A DNA stretch of 64,000 nucleotides from Rhizobium sullae (GCF_025200715.1 NZ_CP104144.1:434001-498000), one strand, 5' to 3'. Shown: positions 25,702-35,039, counted from the stretch's first letter. The notes: generated by a model not told the origin, from the letters alone. Made by a program: numbers and translations.

Positions 25702-26552
25702 GCCGTTTCTCCCTTGCGGCCGATCAGCACCGTCAGTCCGACCATGGCGAGCGTCACCAGTACGAGAAATACAGCCATCGCGGCGGCAAACGGCATGTTC
25801 GACTGGTAGACGGCTTGGTCGGTGATGAGCACCGAAAGGGTCCAGTGCGATGGACGGCCGAGAATCTGCGGCAGCAGGTAGGAGCCGAGTGCGAAGATGA
25901 AGACCATGATGAGCGTCGCGATGATGGTGTTGCGCAACGCAGGCACGACGATCGTGAAAAATGCCTTGACTGGCGAAGCGCCGAGAGTACGTGCCGCTTC
26001 CGTCAGGGTCGGATCAAGCCGGACGAGGGCGGGATAGAGGATCAGGACCGTGTAAGGCAGGGCCTGATAGACCATGCCGGCCAGAACCGCGCTGAAACTT
26101 GGCGTCAGCGCCACGGCCTGCTGCATGACGCCCGCCATGACAAGCAGATTGGTGATGCCGGCGGTGCGCGAAAACAGCGTCGACCAGGCAAAGCCGATGA
26201 TGACTTCAGAAAGCGAAAGGATCGACAGCAGCGCGACCAGCCAAACGACCTGAGCCTTCCGTCCCATGCGCGTCAGCAGATAGGTGAATGGAATGCCAAG
26301 CACGATGCAGCAGATCGCAACAGCGATTGCAAGGAACAGTGAAAAGCCGAGTACCTTGCCGAAGAACAGGCTGACGAAGCGGGCGTAATTGTCGAACACG
26401 AAGGCAGGTGTGTAGAAGCCGCCCTGCTGCCGCTGGAAAAAGCTCACGGCAATCATCGTTGTAAACGGAATGACGAAAAAGACCGTCAGCATTCCGGCCG
26501 GGAAGGCGAGTGGCCAGTAATCGGCAATCTTGTGCGGTGGTTCGCGCCTCAT
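25698..26552 (-). CDS. ABC transporter permease, PotB type
   Basis: First permease (284 aa). It has an N-terminal helix, a periplasmic loop and five further helices. The EAA loop LTEAARTLGASPVKAFFTIVVPAL (about residues 185-208) contacts the ATPase. It is coupled by 4-bp overlaps both to the ATPase gene upstream and to the second permease downstream. It is a polyamine/thiamine/iron-class importer subunit; the substrate is inferred from the binding protein and the ureohydrolase. Confidence 0.9.
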   Translation of the reverse strand: MRREPPHKIADYWPLAFPAGMLTVFFVIPFTTMIAVSFFQRQQGGFYTPAFVFDNYARFVSLFFGKVLGFSLFLAIAVAICCIVLGIPFTYLLTRMGRKAQVVWLVALLSILSLSEVIIGFAWSTLFSRTAGITNLLVMAGVMQQAVALTPSFSAVLAGMVYQALPYTVLILYPALVRLDPTLTEAARTLGASPVKAFFTIVVPALRNTIIATLIMVFIFALGSYLLPQILGRPSHWTLSVLITDQAVYQSNMPFAAAMAVFLVLVTLAMVGLTVLIGRKGETA

Positions 26553-27586
26553 TTCTGCAGCACCACGCAGACATCGGGTGAGAGCTTGACGCCGACCTCA
26601 TCGCCGACGTTGACGAGCGGCCGTTCGCGCGGCGTCGAAACGGCGACGACCTGCGTCCCGGAAAGATCGAGGAACGTCTCGATCGTGCCGCCGAGATCGC
26701 GGATGAAGGTTACCTTGCCGCCAATGGTGTTGCTGCTTGGCACTGTCAGATGCACGTCCTCCGGCCGCACCGATATCGTTGCCTTGCTAAGGCCGGGCGG
26801 AAGCAAAACACCTTCGATCACCTTGCCGAGGACGGTTGCCCGACCGGCGCTGTCGGCCTCGACGTTGAGCAGATTGGTCGAACCGATGAAGTCAGCGACG
26901 AAGCGGTCGGCGGGACGGCGGTAGATCTCGATCGGGCTGGCCGCCTGGCGGATCTCTCCGCTGTTCATGACGACGACGGTATCGGCCATCGTCATCGCTT
27001 CGCGCTGATCGTGGGTCACGACGATTGTCGTGATGCCGAGCTTCTGCTGAAGCTGGCGAAGCTCAACCTGCATCGCCTCCCGCAGTTTTGCGTCGAGTGC
27101 CGAAAGCGGTTCGTCGAGGAGGAAGAGCTTAGGCGAAATCGTCAGCGCACGCGCGATCGCGACACGCTGGCGCTGGCCGCCGGAAAGCTTGTTCACGGGA
27201 CGGTCGGCATATCCGGGGAGATGGATCAGCGTCAGCAATTCGTCGACGCGCTTCTTTTGCGCCTCCTTCGCCGTACCGCGGATGCGCAGCGGATAAGCGA
27301 TATTTTCGCCGACGCTGAGGTGGGGGAAAAGCGCAAGCGACTGAAACACCATCCCCAAGTCGCGCTTGTGGGTCGGGATGGCCGTAATGTCGCTGCCGTC
27401 GAGCACGATGGCGCCGCTCGTCGGCATGTCGAGACCAGCGATCATGCGCAGCAAAGTTGTCTTGCCGCAGCCGGAGGGGCCGAGCAGGCAGACGAACGTG
27501 CCATGCGGAACGCTGAGCTGTACGTTGTCGACTGCGGTGAAGGCGCCGAATTGTTTGGTGACGTTGTTGAGTGCCAGTCCGGACAT
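26549..27586 (-). CDS. ABC transporter ATP-binding protein, PotA type
   Basis: Cytoplasmic ATPase of 345 aa. Visible motifs are Walker A GPSGCGKTTLL, the Q-loop in GMVFQSLALFPHL, signature [12 protein letters not shown], Walker B LFLLDEPLSALDA and the H-loop VTHDQ, followed by a TOBE-type C-terminal domain from about residue 245. The start at 27586 begins the conserved N-terminus (MSGLALNNVTKQFG); a longer frame from 27679 would run back through a hairpin and has no ribosome-binding site. It couples to the two permeases and pairs with the binding protein upstream. Confidence 0.93.
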   Translation of the reverse strand: MSGLALNNVTKQFGAFTAVDNVQLSVPHGTFVCLLGPSGCGKTTLLRMIAGLDMPTSGAIVLDGSDITAIPTHKRDLGMVFQSLALFPHLSVGENIAYPLRIRGTAKEAQKKRVDELLTLIHLPGYADRPVNKLSGGQRQRVAIARALTISPKLFLLDEPLSALDAKLREAMQVELRQLQQKLGITTIVVTHDQREAMTMADTVVVMNSGEIRQAASPIEIYRRPADRFVADFIGSTNLLNVEADSAGRATVLGKVIEGVLLPPGLSKATISVRPEDVHLTVPSSNTIGGKVTFIRDLGGTIETFLDLSGTQVVAVSTPRERPLVNVGDEVGVKLSPDVCVVLQK

Positions 27587-27626
27587 GGATCCCCCGCGTG
27601 AGCCGCGTGCGTATGAAGAATGCCCC

Positions 27627-27662
27627 GCATGCGCCTTGCCGTCAAAGCCGGAAGGCGCATGC
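27627..27662 (-). promoter_or_regulatory. Intercistronic hairpin between binding-protein and ATPase genes
   Basis: Perfect 11-bp stem (GCATGCGCCTT / AAGGCGCATGC) with a 14-nt loop, in the 107-bp gap after the binding-protein stop. There is no T-run, so it is probably an mRNA stabiliser or attenuator. Confidence 0.65.
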
Positions 27663-27693
27663 CGATCATTGGGGAGCATTCAGGCTTCGAAAC

Positions 27694-28782
27694 TCAGCCG
27701 ACGATGAGTTCCGTCCATTTCTGGTTCAGCCAATCGGACTTGCTCTGGTAGAGATCGTAGCGCGGCGTGATCGGCTCGATGTCGGAGGAGACGGCTGCGA
27801 ACTCCTTGTCGGTCAAGTCGAGCAATTCGCGCTTGATGGTCGGTGCCGTGCCCACTTTGCGCGACATCAGCGCCTGGATGGCCGGCTGGCACATGTAGTC
27901 GATGAAGATATGTGCCTCTTCCGCCTTCTTGGAAGTGCGCGACAGCGCCCAGCAGCCGGAATCCTGGATGCCGCCTTCCTTCGGGAAGGTCGAGCGGACC
28001 GGGAAGCCGTCGGCGGCGGCCAGCCCGGTGACATCGTGGTAATACTGGCCCATCGGGATTTCACCGGACTTCAGCGCCTGCTCGAACTGCGCCTCGTCGC
28101 GATACCAGAGGCGGACATTCGGCTTCACCTCAGCAAGCTTGTCGAACGCCTTCAGGATGCCTTCCTCGGTGTCGAGCGCATTCGTGCCGCCGAAATGCGT
28201 CTTGGCCGTCACTTCGAGCAGGAATGAGTTGGAGACGAGGGCAAGCAGGCCGAGCTTGTCGGCATTTGCCGGATCCCACAGCGCGTTCCAGGTGGTCGGA
28301 GATTCCTTGTATACATCCGTGTTTGTGACGAGCGTGATGTACCACGCCACGGCACCGACACCGGCAACCCGGCCGTCCGGATATTTGTTGACGAAGCGGT
28401 CGATGAGGCCGGAGGCGTTCTTGAGCTTTGCCATGTCGATCGGCGTCCAGAGCTCGGTTGCCTGGCCCTTTAACATCGCGACCTGCGACATCATCGAAAG
28501 GTCGGCAGGCGCCTGGCCGGCCTTGGCGGCCTGTTCCAGCTGCACCAGCCAGGCCTCGCCTGTCGGTTCGGCCACCGACTCGATGGCAATGCCGGTTGCC
28601 TTGGTGAATTCCGGAAAGACGTTCTTGTCGAACGAATCCTTGAAGTAGCCGCCATAGACGCCGACCTTCAGCGACTTGTCCTGCGCGCGCAGAACGGCAG
28701 GCATGGCGAGCATGCTGGTGGCGGCGAGGCCGGTTGCCAGCACGTTTCGGCGGCTGACCGCCTTGTCGAGAATGGTTTTCAT
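27694..28782 (-). CDS. ABC transporter substrate-binding protein, polyamine/PotD-like
   Basis: Periplasmic receptor (362 aa), first gene of the importer operon. The N-terminus carries a twin-arginine-like leader (SRRNVLATGLAATSMLAMP) with a cut near residue 33, suggesting Tat export. The mature part (LKVGVYGGYFKDSFDKNVFPEFTKATGI) is the PotD/AfuA-like fold. Located 60 bp after an agmatinase-family gene on the same strand, it may import agmatine or another guanidino compound or polyamine. The substrate is inference; iron and thiamine receptors share this fold. Confidence 0.87.
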   Translation of the reverse strand: MKTILDKAVSRRNVLATGLAATSMLAMPAVLRAQDKSLKVGVYGGYFKDSFDKNVFPEFTKATGIAIESVAEPTGEAWLVQLEQAAKAGQAPADLSMMSQVAMLKGQATELWTPIDMAKLKNASGLIDRFVNKYPDGRVAGVGAVAWYITLVTNTDVYKESPTTWNALWDPANADKLGLLALVSNSFLLEVTAKTHFGGTNALDTEEGILKAFDKLAEVKPNVRLWYRDEAQFEQALKSGEIPMGQYYHDVTGLAAADGFPVRSTFPKEGGIQDSGCWALSRTSKKAEEAHIFIDYMCQPAIQALMSRKVGTAPTIKRELLDLTDKEFAAVSSDIEPITPRYDLYQSKSDWLNQKWTELIVG

Positions 28783-28842
28783 GGCTTTGTTCCCTTTTTT
28801 GTTTGGTCTGTCATGACGTTGCAGATTCGGTCGTTGCCGGGT

Positions 28843-29904
28843 TCAATCGCGCTTACTGCCGATGGATGGGCTGAAGACCATCAGGCTCAGGATTTCGAAC
28901 AGGACCTGGGCACCGGCGTGGGCGGTATTGGTCGTGGCGTCATATTGCGGGGCGACCTCCACAACATCTCCGCCGACAAGATTGATCCCTTTCAGGCCGC
29001 GGATCAATTCCAGAACCTCCCGCGTCGTCAAGCCGCGGACTTCCGGTGTGCCGGTACCGGGCGCAAAGCTCGGATCGAGGCTGTCGATGTCGAAGGAGAG
29101 ATAGGCGGGAGCGTCGCCGACGATCGCCTTTGCCCTCTCGATGATCGCCGGAATCCCCACGCCCGTCACCTCCTCAGCATGGATCACGGTCATTCCAGAT
29201 TCGTAGGAGAACTCCCAGAGATATTCGGCCGAACCGCGGATGCCGATCTGCACGGTACGGGTCGGATCGAGCACGCCGTCGAGAACGGCATTGCGGAACG
29301 GACCGCCGTGGTGGAACTTTGTCTGGTCGAACGCGCCCCCCGTATCGCAATGCGCATCGATGTGGATCAAGCCGACCGGTTGCTTCTTGCCGACGGCCTT
29401 CAGGATCGGGTGCGTTATCGAGTGATCGCCGCCGACGGAAAGCGGTACGACGCCTGCATCGACGATCTGATTGATGCGCTTTTCAATGTCGTCATGGCTG
29501 AGCTCCAGCCGGTAACGGCTCTGGAAGGGGACGTCGCCGATATCGGCGACGCGCAAATCAAACAGCGGCGCCGTGCCCAGCACATGATTATAAGGACCAA
29601 TGCGCTCGATGGCGCGCAGTGCGCGCGGTCCGAAGCGCGATCCCGGACGGTTGGTGACGCCGAGATCCATCGGGATACCGGTGATTGCGACCTGCAGATT
29701 GCCGAAATCCGGCTCATCGGCGGCGACCGGCATATAAGGGGCGCTCAGGAATGTCGGAATGCCGGCGTAAGGAGCAAGGCGCGTGCCGGTTTTTGAAAAG
29801 ATCTTATCGGCCACCTTGCGGAAGTCGGGATCGAATATCTGGCCGCCGTGGCTCTCGGCGAATTTCGCACGTAGTTCTTCGAGCTTCGTCTGATCCCAGG
29901 CCAT
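28843..29904 (-). CDS. Agmatinase/guanidino-acid hydrolase (ureohydrolase family)
   Basis: Mn-dependent enzyme releasing urea from a guanidino compound such as agmatine, 4-guanidinobutyrate or 3-guanidinopropionate. The binuclear metal-site motifs are complete: GGDHSI, HIDAHCDT and SFDIDSLDPSFAPGTGTPE. Length is 353 aa, longer at the N-terminus than E. coli SpeB and closer to guanidinobutyrase/guanidinopropionase-type members. It is probably the first gene of an operon with the downstream importer and is divergent from a LysR regulator. The exact substrate cannot be read from sequence. Confidence 0.87.
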   Translation of the reverse strand: MAWDQTKLEELRAKFAESHGGQIFDPDFRKVADKIFSKTGTRLAPYAGIPTFLSAPYMPVAADEPDFGNLQVAITGIPMDLGVTNRPGSRFGPRALRAIERIGPYNHVLGTAPLFDLRVADIGDVPFQSRYRLELSHDDIEKRINQIVDAGVVPLSVGGDHSITHPILKAVGKKQPVGLIHIDAHCDTGGAFDQTKFHHGGPFRNAVLDGVLDPTRTVQIGIRGSAEYLWEFSYESGMTVIHAEEVTGVGIPAIIERAKAIVGDAPAYLSFDIDSLDPSFAPGTGTPEVRGLTTREVLELIRGLKGINLVGGDVVEVAPQYDATTNTAHAGAQVLFEILSLMVFSPSIGSKRD

Positions 29905-29941
29905 TCCGGTTCACCTCTTGTCGCAAACGGTAGGGAAGCGG

Positions 29942-29956
29942 AACTGCATTGCAGTT
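29942..29956. promoter_or_regulatory. Palindrome in the ureohydrolase-LysR intergenic region
   Basis: AACTGCATTGCAGTT (7-bp perfect arms, 1-bp centre) lies 37 bp upstream of the ureohydrolase start, in a 166-bp gap shared with a divergent LysR gene. It is a plausible regulator site. Confidence 0.45.
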
Positions 29957-30070
29957 TTACGGTCATTCCCCTTGCTGTCTTTTATTTTTTGCATTACCCG
30001 ACAAAAATGTTGAAAACGCAATTCACATTGTAATAGCAATTAGCGTGAGATTTTTTCACATTAGGTTGCC

Positions 30071-31102
30071 ATGTTCAACCGACTGCCGCCGCTGAATGCA
30101 TTGCGTGCCTTCGAGGCCGCCGCTCGCCGCGGCTCGGTCTCGGCGGCTGCGCGCGAGCTCAATGTTACCCATGGGGCCATCAGCCATCAGATCAAGGCGC
30201 TGGAAGCGGTCTTCGGCACGCCGCTTTTCGAGCGCAACGGCAAGCGGCTGAAGCTCACGCCGCAGGCTGCTCTGCTTTTACCGGCTCTAACAACTGCATT
30301 CGAGACGATCGCAGCGGCAACGGCGCTGGTGACCCGCCCGTCGACCAGCGGTAGCCTTAGAATTTCATGCGTGCCGGCTTTGCTCTCCTTCTGGCTGATC
30401 CCGCGCATGCACCAGTTCAGCGAACAGTTCCCGGATATCAGCCTGACGCTCGTCGCCTCGAACGACCCCGACCGGCTTTACTCGCCGGATATCGATGTCT
30501 GCATTCTTTATGGCGACGGGACCTGGCTGGACTGCTGGGCGCGCCTTTGGAGCAACCTGCAACTTTTCCCCGTCGTCAGCCCGACCCTGATGAACAGCCG
30601 CGCGTTGCGCTCTGTGCGCGATCTGCGTGATCACGTCCTGCTCCACGGCGACGATGGACGCGAATGGAATACTTGGCTTGCTGCAGCCGACGCGTTGGAC
30701 ATGCCGCGCGGCAGGCAGCACTTCATGAGCGATGCGCGGCTATCCACGGAGGCGGCCTTGAGTGGGCAGGGGGTTGCGCTCGGCGATGCGATTACGGCCG
30801 GCAGCCTGATCGCTCAGGGCGAACTCGTCGTACCCTTTGATCTCTCCGTTCCGGCCAATGATGCCTTTTATGTCGCCTGCCGAAACGAAGTGCGAGCCGC
30901 GCCGATCGTTAGGGTCTTTATCGACTGGTTCTTCTCCGCCCTCGAAAGAGACCGCGGGGCAGAGCCGCAGGCGTCGGCCCGGCGTGTGATCCGCGGGCGC
31001 GGGCGAATTGACGCTCCGGCGGCTACAGCCGAAAGCTTCACGCCTGTCTCGCGCGCTCGCGCCGCCGCCCAACGGCCTGTCAAGCGCCGCCTGAAACCGT
31101 AA
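30071..31102 (+). CDS. LysR-family transcriptional regulator, GcvA-like
   Basis: 343-aa regulator. The N-terminal winged helix-turn-helix (ALRAFEAAARRGSVSAAARE then VTHGAISHQIKALE) matches the GcvA subgroup. A LysR substrate-binding domain follows (about residues 95-295), and the C-terminal tail of about 40 residues is Arg/Ala-rich and probably disordered. It is divergent from the ureohydrolase-importer operon and 24 bp upstream of an aminotransferase, so it probably controls one or both. The co-inducer is unknown. Confidence 0.92.
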   Translation: MFNRLPPLNALRAFEAAARRGSVSAAARELNVTHGAISHQIKALEAVFGTPLFERNGKRLKLTPQAALLLPALTTAFETIAAATALVTRPSTSGSLRISCVPALLSFWLIPRMHQFSEQFPDISLTLVASNDPDRLYSPDIDVCILYGDGTWLDCWARLWSNLQLFPVVSPTLMNSRALRSVRDLRDHVLLHGDDGREWNTWLAAADALDMPRGRQHFMSDARLSTEAALSGQGVALGDAITAGSLIAQGELVVPFDLSVPANDAFYVACRNEVRAAPIVRVFIDWFFSALERDRGAEPQASARRVIRGRGRIDAPAATAESFTPVSRARAAAQRPVKRRLKP

Positions 31103-31126
31103 TCGATCTCTCAAGGAAAGCCCGGA

Positions 31127-32290
31127 ATGCCGCTTGCCCATCCAAATCCGCTCGTCTCTCGTCTGTCGCCGCCACCCATCCCTTCGGTGGTTGCCTGGGC
31201 GCGTGACTATGATGGCGGCAAAGGACCGCTGATCGACCTGTCCCAAGCCGTGCCCGGCTATCCCGCTCACCCAGAGATGCTGCGGCTTCTCGGCGAGGCG
31301 GCCGCCTCTCCAGCTATGACCGGCTATGGCGCCATCGAAGGGGAGGAGGCGCTCAGGAAGGCTTATGCGGCGCATATGTCGGACGTCTATGGCACGAGCG
31401 TTGCTGCCGCCAACGTCCATATCACCTCCGGCTGCAATCAGGCCTTCATGTGCAGCACCATCGCGCTTGCCAAATCGGGCGAGACGATCGCGCTCACCAA
31501 TCCCTTCTATTTCAATCACGAAACCACGCTTTCCATGCTGGGCATCGGACGTGTTCTCGTCGATTGCGATGCTGCGAAAGGCTTCCTGCCGAGCTTGGCA
31601 TCGGCAGAAAAGGCCTTGTTGTCGGGCGTGCGTGCCCTTGCGGTCGTCACACCGAACAATCCGACCGGCGCAGTCTATCCGCCGGCGCTGCTTCGCGAAC
31701 TCTTCCACCTCTGCCGGAAATATGGAGCCTGGCTGATCCTGGACGAGACCTATCGGGACTTTCTGCCGGCCGATGCCGGAGCGCCGCATGATCTGCTCTC
31801 CATCGAGGGCTGGGATGAGACGCTTGTCCTACTCTATAGCTTCTCCAAATCCTTCTGCATTCCCGGACACCGGCTGGGTGCGATAACAGCCGGTCCGCGC
31901 ATCGTCGGCGAGATCGCCAAGATCATGGATAACATGCAGATCTGTGCGCCGCGGGCGGCTCAGGCCGCCGTGGCAACGGCCCTTCCGATCCTGGCGGACT
32001 GGCGCGCTGCAAACCGGCTGGAAATTTCGCGCCGCGCTGAGGCGCTGAAAGCGGTCATGGCAGAAACGAACGGCTGGTCGATCGCCGCAATCGGCGCCTA
32101 CTTCGCCTTCGTCCGGCATCCTTGTGGGGATCTGCCTTCCGCCAAGGTGGCGGAAAGGCTCGCCAAGGAAGCCGGAGTGATTTGTATCCCTGGAAGCTAT
32201 TTCGGCGAGAGCCAAGACGGTTATCTCCGGCTTGCCTTCGCCAATGCCGATGTTGGCGTGATCGGGCAGTTGCGCGAGCGCCTGCGATAG
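31127..32290 (+). CDS. PLP-dependent aminotransferase, class I/II
   Basis: 387-aa fold-type I aminotransferase. The PLP lysine lies in YSFSKSFCIPGHRLG (about residue 239), with TPNNPTGAVYPP and the cofactor-binding aspartate in LILDETYRDF. A C-terminal arginine for the substrate carboxylate is present in GYLRLAFAN. It follows the LysR gene by 24 bp and may be co-transcribed with it. By context it could process an amino acid derived from guanidino or polyamine compounds, but aspartate-type transamination is equally compatible. Confidence 0.88.
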   Translation: MPLAHPNPLVSRLSPPPIPSVVAWARDYDGGKGPLIDLSQAVPGYPAHPEMLRLLGEAAASPAMTGYGAIEGEEALRKAYAAHMSDVYGTSVAAANVHITSGCNQAFMCSTIALAKSGETIALTNPFYFNHETTLSMLGIGRVLVDCDAAKGFLPSLASAEKALLSGVRALAVVTPNNPTGAVYPPALLRELFHLCRKYGAWLILDETYRDFLPADAGAPHDLLSIEGWDETLVLLYSFSKSFCIPGHRLGAITAGPRIVGEIAKIMDNMQICAPRAAQAAVATALPILADWRAANRLEISRRAEALKAVMAETNGWSIAAIGAYFAFVRHPCGDLPSAKVAERLAKEAGVICIPGSYFGESQDGYLRLAFANADVGVIGQLRERLR

Positions 32291-32357
32291 GCGGTTTCCG
32301 CGCAATTTTTGTGATAGTGTCAGCGCGACGATCCGATGGAGTTTGGAGAGGGCACCG

Positions 32358-33305
32358 ATGAGGCGCTCCATGGGGAAGGCCGCCGGAAGACTTGCGCCGA
32401 TCGCAGGTGCGTTCATCGCTGTCTTTCTTGCCAGCCACCCCGCCGGTTCACAGCCTGAGGGGAGTGCCGCGCCACCGCCATGTCTTTACTCTCTGCAGGC
32501 TTCTTCCGGCGGGCCGGCCCTTTGCGTCCGAAAGGACAGTTTCAGCACGGACATCTGCACGGCCATCGATCATTTCGCGCGCGCCAACCAACTTCCCCCT
32601 GATTATTTTGCGCGGCTCATCTGGAAGGAAAGCCATTTTCGCCCCGATGCACTCAGTCCGAAGGGTGCGGAGGGGATCGCGCAGTTCATGCCGGGCACCG
32701 CCAAACTGCGCGGTCTTAAAAACAGCTATGATGCGCTGAGCGCACTGCAGGCATCGGCGGCCTATCTCAATGAGTTGCGCAACCGCTTCGGCAATCTGGG
32801 GCTTGCGGCGGCAGCCTATAATGCCGGCGAAAATGGTCTTTCGGCTTTTCTGGAAGCCGGTTCCCTGCCTTTCGAGACACGAAGCTATGTCACGGCGATA
32901 ACAGCGCACACCGTCGAAGAGTGGAAAAACAGCCCACCCGACAAAGCAGCACTTGAACTCGATAAGGACAAGACCTTCCTGGAGGCTTGCATCGCTCTTG
33001 CCGAAAGCCGCCGTTTCAAGTCTGCTCCTTGGCAGCCCGAAGGCGAGTGGGCGCCTTGGGGCGCACAACTCGCCGCGCACTTCGACCCCGCAGCGGCACG
33101 CAGTCTTTTCCTGGAAGACATTCGCAAGCTGCCGGTGCCCCTGAACGCCGAAAAGCCTCTCATTTTGCGCCAGCGCGACCGCAGCTTCGGTTACCGGCCG
33201 CGCTATGTCGCCCGCGTCGCGCGTCAAACGAGGGGCGAGGCAAATCAGGTCTGTGCGGCCGTGCGCAAAGCTGGCGGCGTATGCCTGGTGTTCAAGAACG
33301 ACTGA
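32358..33305 (+). CDS. Lytic transglycosylase (SLT family)
   Basis: Peptidoglycan-cleaving enzyme (315 aa) with an N-terminal signal or anchor (about residues 15-35). The SLT catalytic domain is clear: IWKESHF contains the catalytic glutamate, followed by GAEGIAQFMPGTA, ASAAYLNELRNRFG and AAYNAGENGL. A C-terminal segment near RQTRGEANQVCAAVRKAGG resembles a SPOR-like end that binds denuded glycan. The start at 32358 follows GGAGAGG. It lies alone between the aminotransferase and the convergent maiA, so no operon context is seen. Confidence 0.87.
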   Translation: MRRSMGKAAGRLAPIAGAFIAVFLASHPAGSQPEGSAAPPPCLYSLQASSGGPALCVRKDSFSTDICTAIDHFARANQLPPDYFARLIWKESHFRPDALSPKGAEGIAQFMPGTAKLRGLKNSYDALSALQASAAYLNELRNRFGNLGLAAAAYNAGENGLSAFLEAGSLPFETRSYVTAITAHTVEEWKNSPPDKAALELDKDKTFLEACIALAESRRFKSAPWQPEGEWAPWGAQLAAHFDPAAARSLFLEDIRKLPVPLNAEKPLILRQRDRSFGYRPRYVARVARQTRGEANQVCAAVRKAGGVCLVFKND

Positions 33306-33314
33306 TTAGCTTTC

Positions 33315-33974
33315 TTATCCAGCTGCGGAGCTCGATCGTGCCGCCCGATCGGGATGAGCCGCAGCAAAGGCCGGCAGCCGTTCGCATTTTTCTGCAATCG
33401 CCGTAGCGCGCGGATAGGCGGAAAGATCGACACTCCACCGCCGGGCATTATAGATCTGCGGCACGAGGCAGAGCTCAGCCATGGTGGGCTGGTCTTTATG
33501 GCAGAATTCGCCGGTTTCCGGCCTGTCCAGCATTAGCTCGAAAGCGTTAAGACCGTCCCGGATGAACTTGCCCATCCATGCCAGCCGGGCGGCGTCGGGA
33601 TCGTCCGATTGCTGCATGATGTGGGAAACGACGCTCAGATTGCAGATGGGATGTATGTCCATTGCGATGGCGTAGGAAAGGGCCCTGACACGTTGGCGGC
33701 CCAGCGCGTCTGGGGGCAGAAGCCCCGTATTCGGCCGTGTTTCCGAAAGATATTCGATGATCGCGAGCGACTGGGTCAGTGTCTCGCCATCGATAAGGAG
33801 TACAGGCACCAGTCCCTGTGGATTTCGCGCGAGATGAGCCGGCTGCCTGTGCTCCGTGGCCAGAAGATCGATGGCAACGGTCCGATAGGGGATCGCCAGC
33901 ATGTTGAGCGCGATCCGGACACGGTAGCTTGCAGAAGAGCGCCAGTAGTCGAACAGAACCGTATCACTCACCAT
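33315..33974 (-). CDS. maiA: Maleylacetoacetate isomerase (zeta-class glutathione transferase)
   Basis: Converts maleylacetoacetate to fumarylacetoacetate using glutathione, in tyrosine catabolism. The N-terminal thioredoxin-like domain has the zeta-class active-site motif SSASYRVRIALN, followed by NPQGLVPVLLIDGETLTQSLAIIEYL and a helical C-terminal domain (total 219 aa). The start at 33974 lies 8 bp after the fahA-like stop, and GTGAGGG serves as its ribosome-binding site. It is the last gene of hmgA-fahA-maiA and converges on the transglycosylase gene, leaving 9 bp between stops. Confidence 0.93.
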   Translation of the reverse strand: MVSDTVLFDYWRSSASYRVRIALNMLAIPYRTVAIDLLATEHRQPAHLARNPQGLVPVLLIDGETLTQSLAIIEYLSETRPNTGLLPPDALGRQRVRALSYAIAMDIHPICNLSVVSHIMQQSDDPDAARLAWMGKFIRDGLNAFELMLDRPETGEFCHKDQPTMAELCLVPQIYNARRWSVDLSAYPRATAIAEKCERLPAFAAAHPDRAARSSSAAG

Positions 33975-33982
33975 GTCGGCCC

Positions 33983-34999
33983 TCACTGCTTTTCGTATTT
34001 AGCAACGGTCTGCTCGATTGCTCCAAAGATCGAGTGCCCGTCCGCATCCTTCATCTCGATGCGGACAGTATCACCGAACCTCATGAAGGGTGTTGCGGCA
34101 GCGCCGGTCTCGATCGTTTCGATCATCCGGATTTCGGCGATGCAGGAATAGCCGGCGCCGCCTTGGGAAATCGGCTTGCCCGGCCCGCCGTCCAGCTTGT
34201 TGGAGACGGTCCCCGAGCCGATGATGGTGCCGGCGGAAAGCGGCCGGGTCTTGGCGGCATGGACGATGAGCTCACCGAAATTAAACGTCATGTCGATGCC
34301 GGCATTGGCGCGCCCGAAGGGTTTGCCGTTAAGGTCGACAATGAGCGGCAGGTGCAGTTTGCCGCCGTCCCAGGCGTCGCCAACCTCATCGGGCGTTACC
34401 GCAACCGGCGAGAATGTCGAGGAGGGCTTCGACTGAAAGAAACCGAAGCCCTTTGCGAGTTCCGACGGGATCAGCCCTCGCAGGGAAATATCGTTGACGA
34501 GCATTAAGAGCCGGATAGCGCTACGCGCTTCGTCGATCGCGGCGCCCATTGGCACGTCATCGACGATGACGGCGATCTCGGCCTCCATATCGATGCCATA
34601 GGATATGTCCGCCGCCAGGATGGGGTCGCGCGGCCCAAGAAAGCTGTCGGAACCGCCCTGATACATCAATGGCTCGGTCCAGAAGGTGTCTGGCATCTCG
34701 GCTTTGCGTGCCCTGCGGACCAGTTCGACGTGGTTGACGTAGGCCGAACCATCCGCCCATTGATAGGCGCGCGGCAGCGGCGATGCGGCGTCGTGCTCGT
34801 GAAACCGCATGGATGGCTGCGCGCCGGTTTCCAGACCCTCCGCAACGGCGGCAAGACGTGGTGCGATGTGAGCCCAGTCGTCGAGGGCAGCCTGCAGCGT
34901 CCGGGCGATATGGTGGACTTCGGAGCACCGGCTGAGGTCCTTGGAAACGACCACCAGGCGGCCGTCACGGGTGGCGTCTTTGAGCGTGGCGAGTTTCAT
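33983..34999 (-). CDS. fahA: Fumarylacetoacetate hydrolase family protein, probably fumarylacetoacetase
   Basis: Cleaves fumarylacetoacetate to fumarate and acetoacetate, the last step of tyrosine breakdown. The 338-aa form is shorter than the roughly 420-aa mammalian type and is the usual alphaproteobacterial version. Metal-binding acids are visible in DMEAEIAVIVDD and in the downstream ND loop, and the FAH C-terminal pattern GTIIGSGTVSNK is present. It lies 40 bp after hmgA and 8 bp before maiA, which fixes the function. Related FAH-family hydrolases act on other ketoacids, but that is unlikely here. Confidence 0.92.
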   Translation of the reverse strand: MKLATLKDATRDGRLVVVSKDLSRCSEVHHIARTLQAALDDWAHIAPRLAAVAEGLETGAQPSMRFHEHDAASPLPRAYQWADGSAYVNHVELVRRARKAEMPDTFWTEPLMYQGGSDSFLGPRDPILAADISYGIDMEAEIAVIVDDVPMGAAIDEARSAIRLLMLVNDISLRGLIPSELAKGFGFFQSKPSSTFSPVAVTPDEVGDAWDGGKLHLPLIVDLNGKPFGRANAGIDMTFNFGELIVHAAKTRPLSAGTIIGSGTVSNKLDGGPGKPISQGGAGYSCIAEIRMIETIETGAAATPFMRFGDTVRIEMKDADGHSIFGAIEQTVAKYEKQ

Positions 35000-35039
35000 G
35001 CTCTTTGAATTCCAATTCTTGAACGACGAGTGAACTGTA

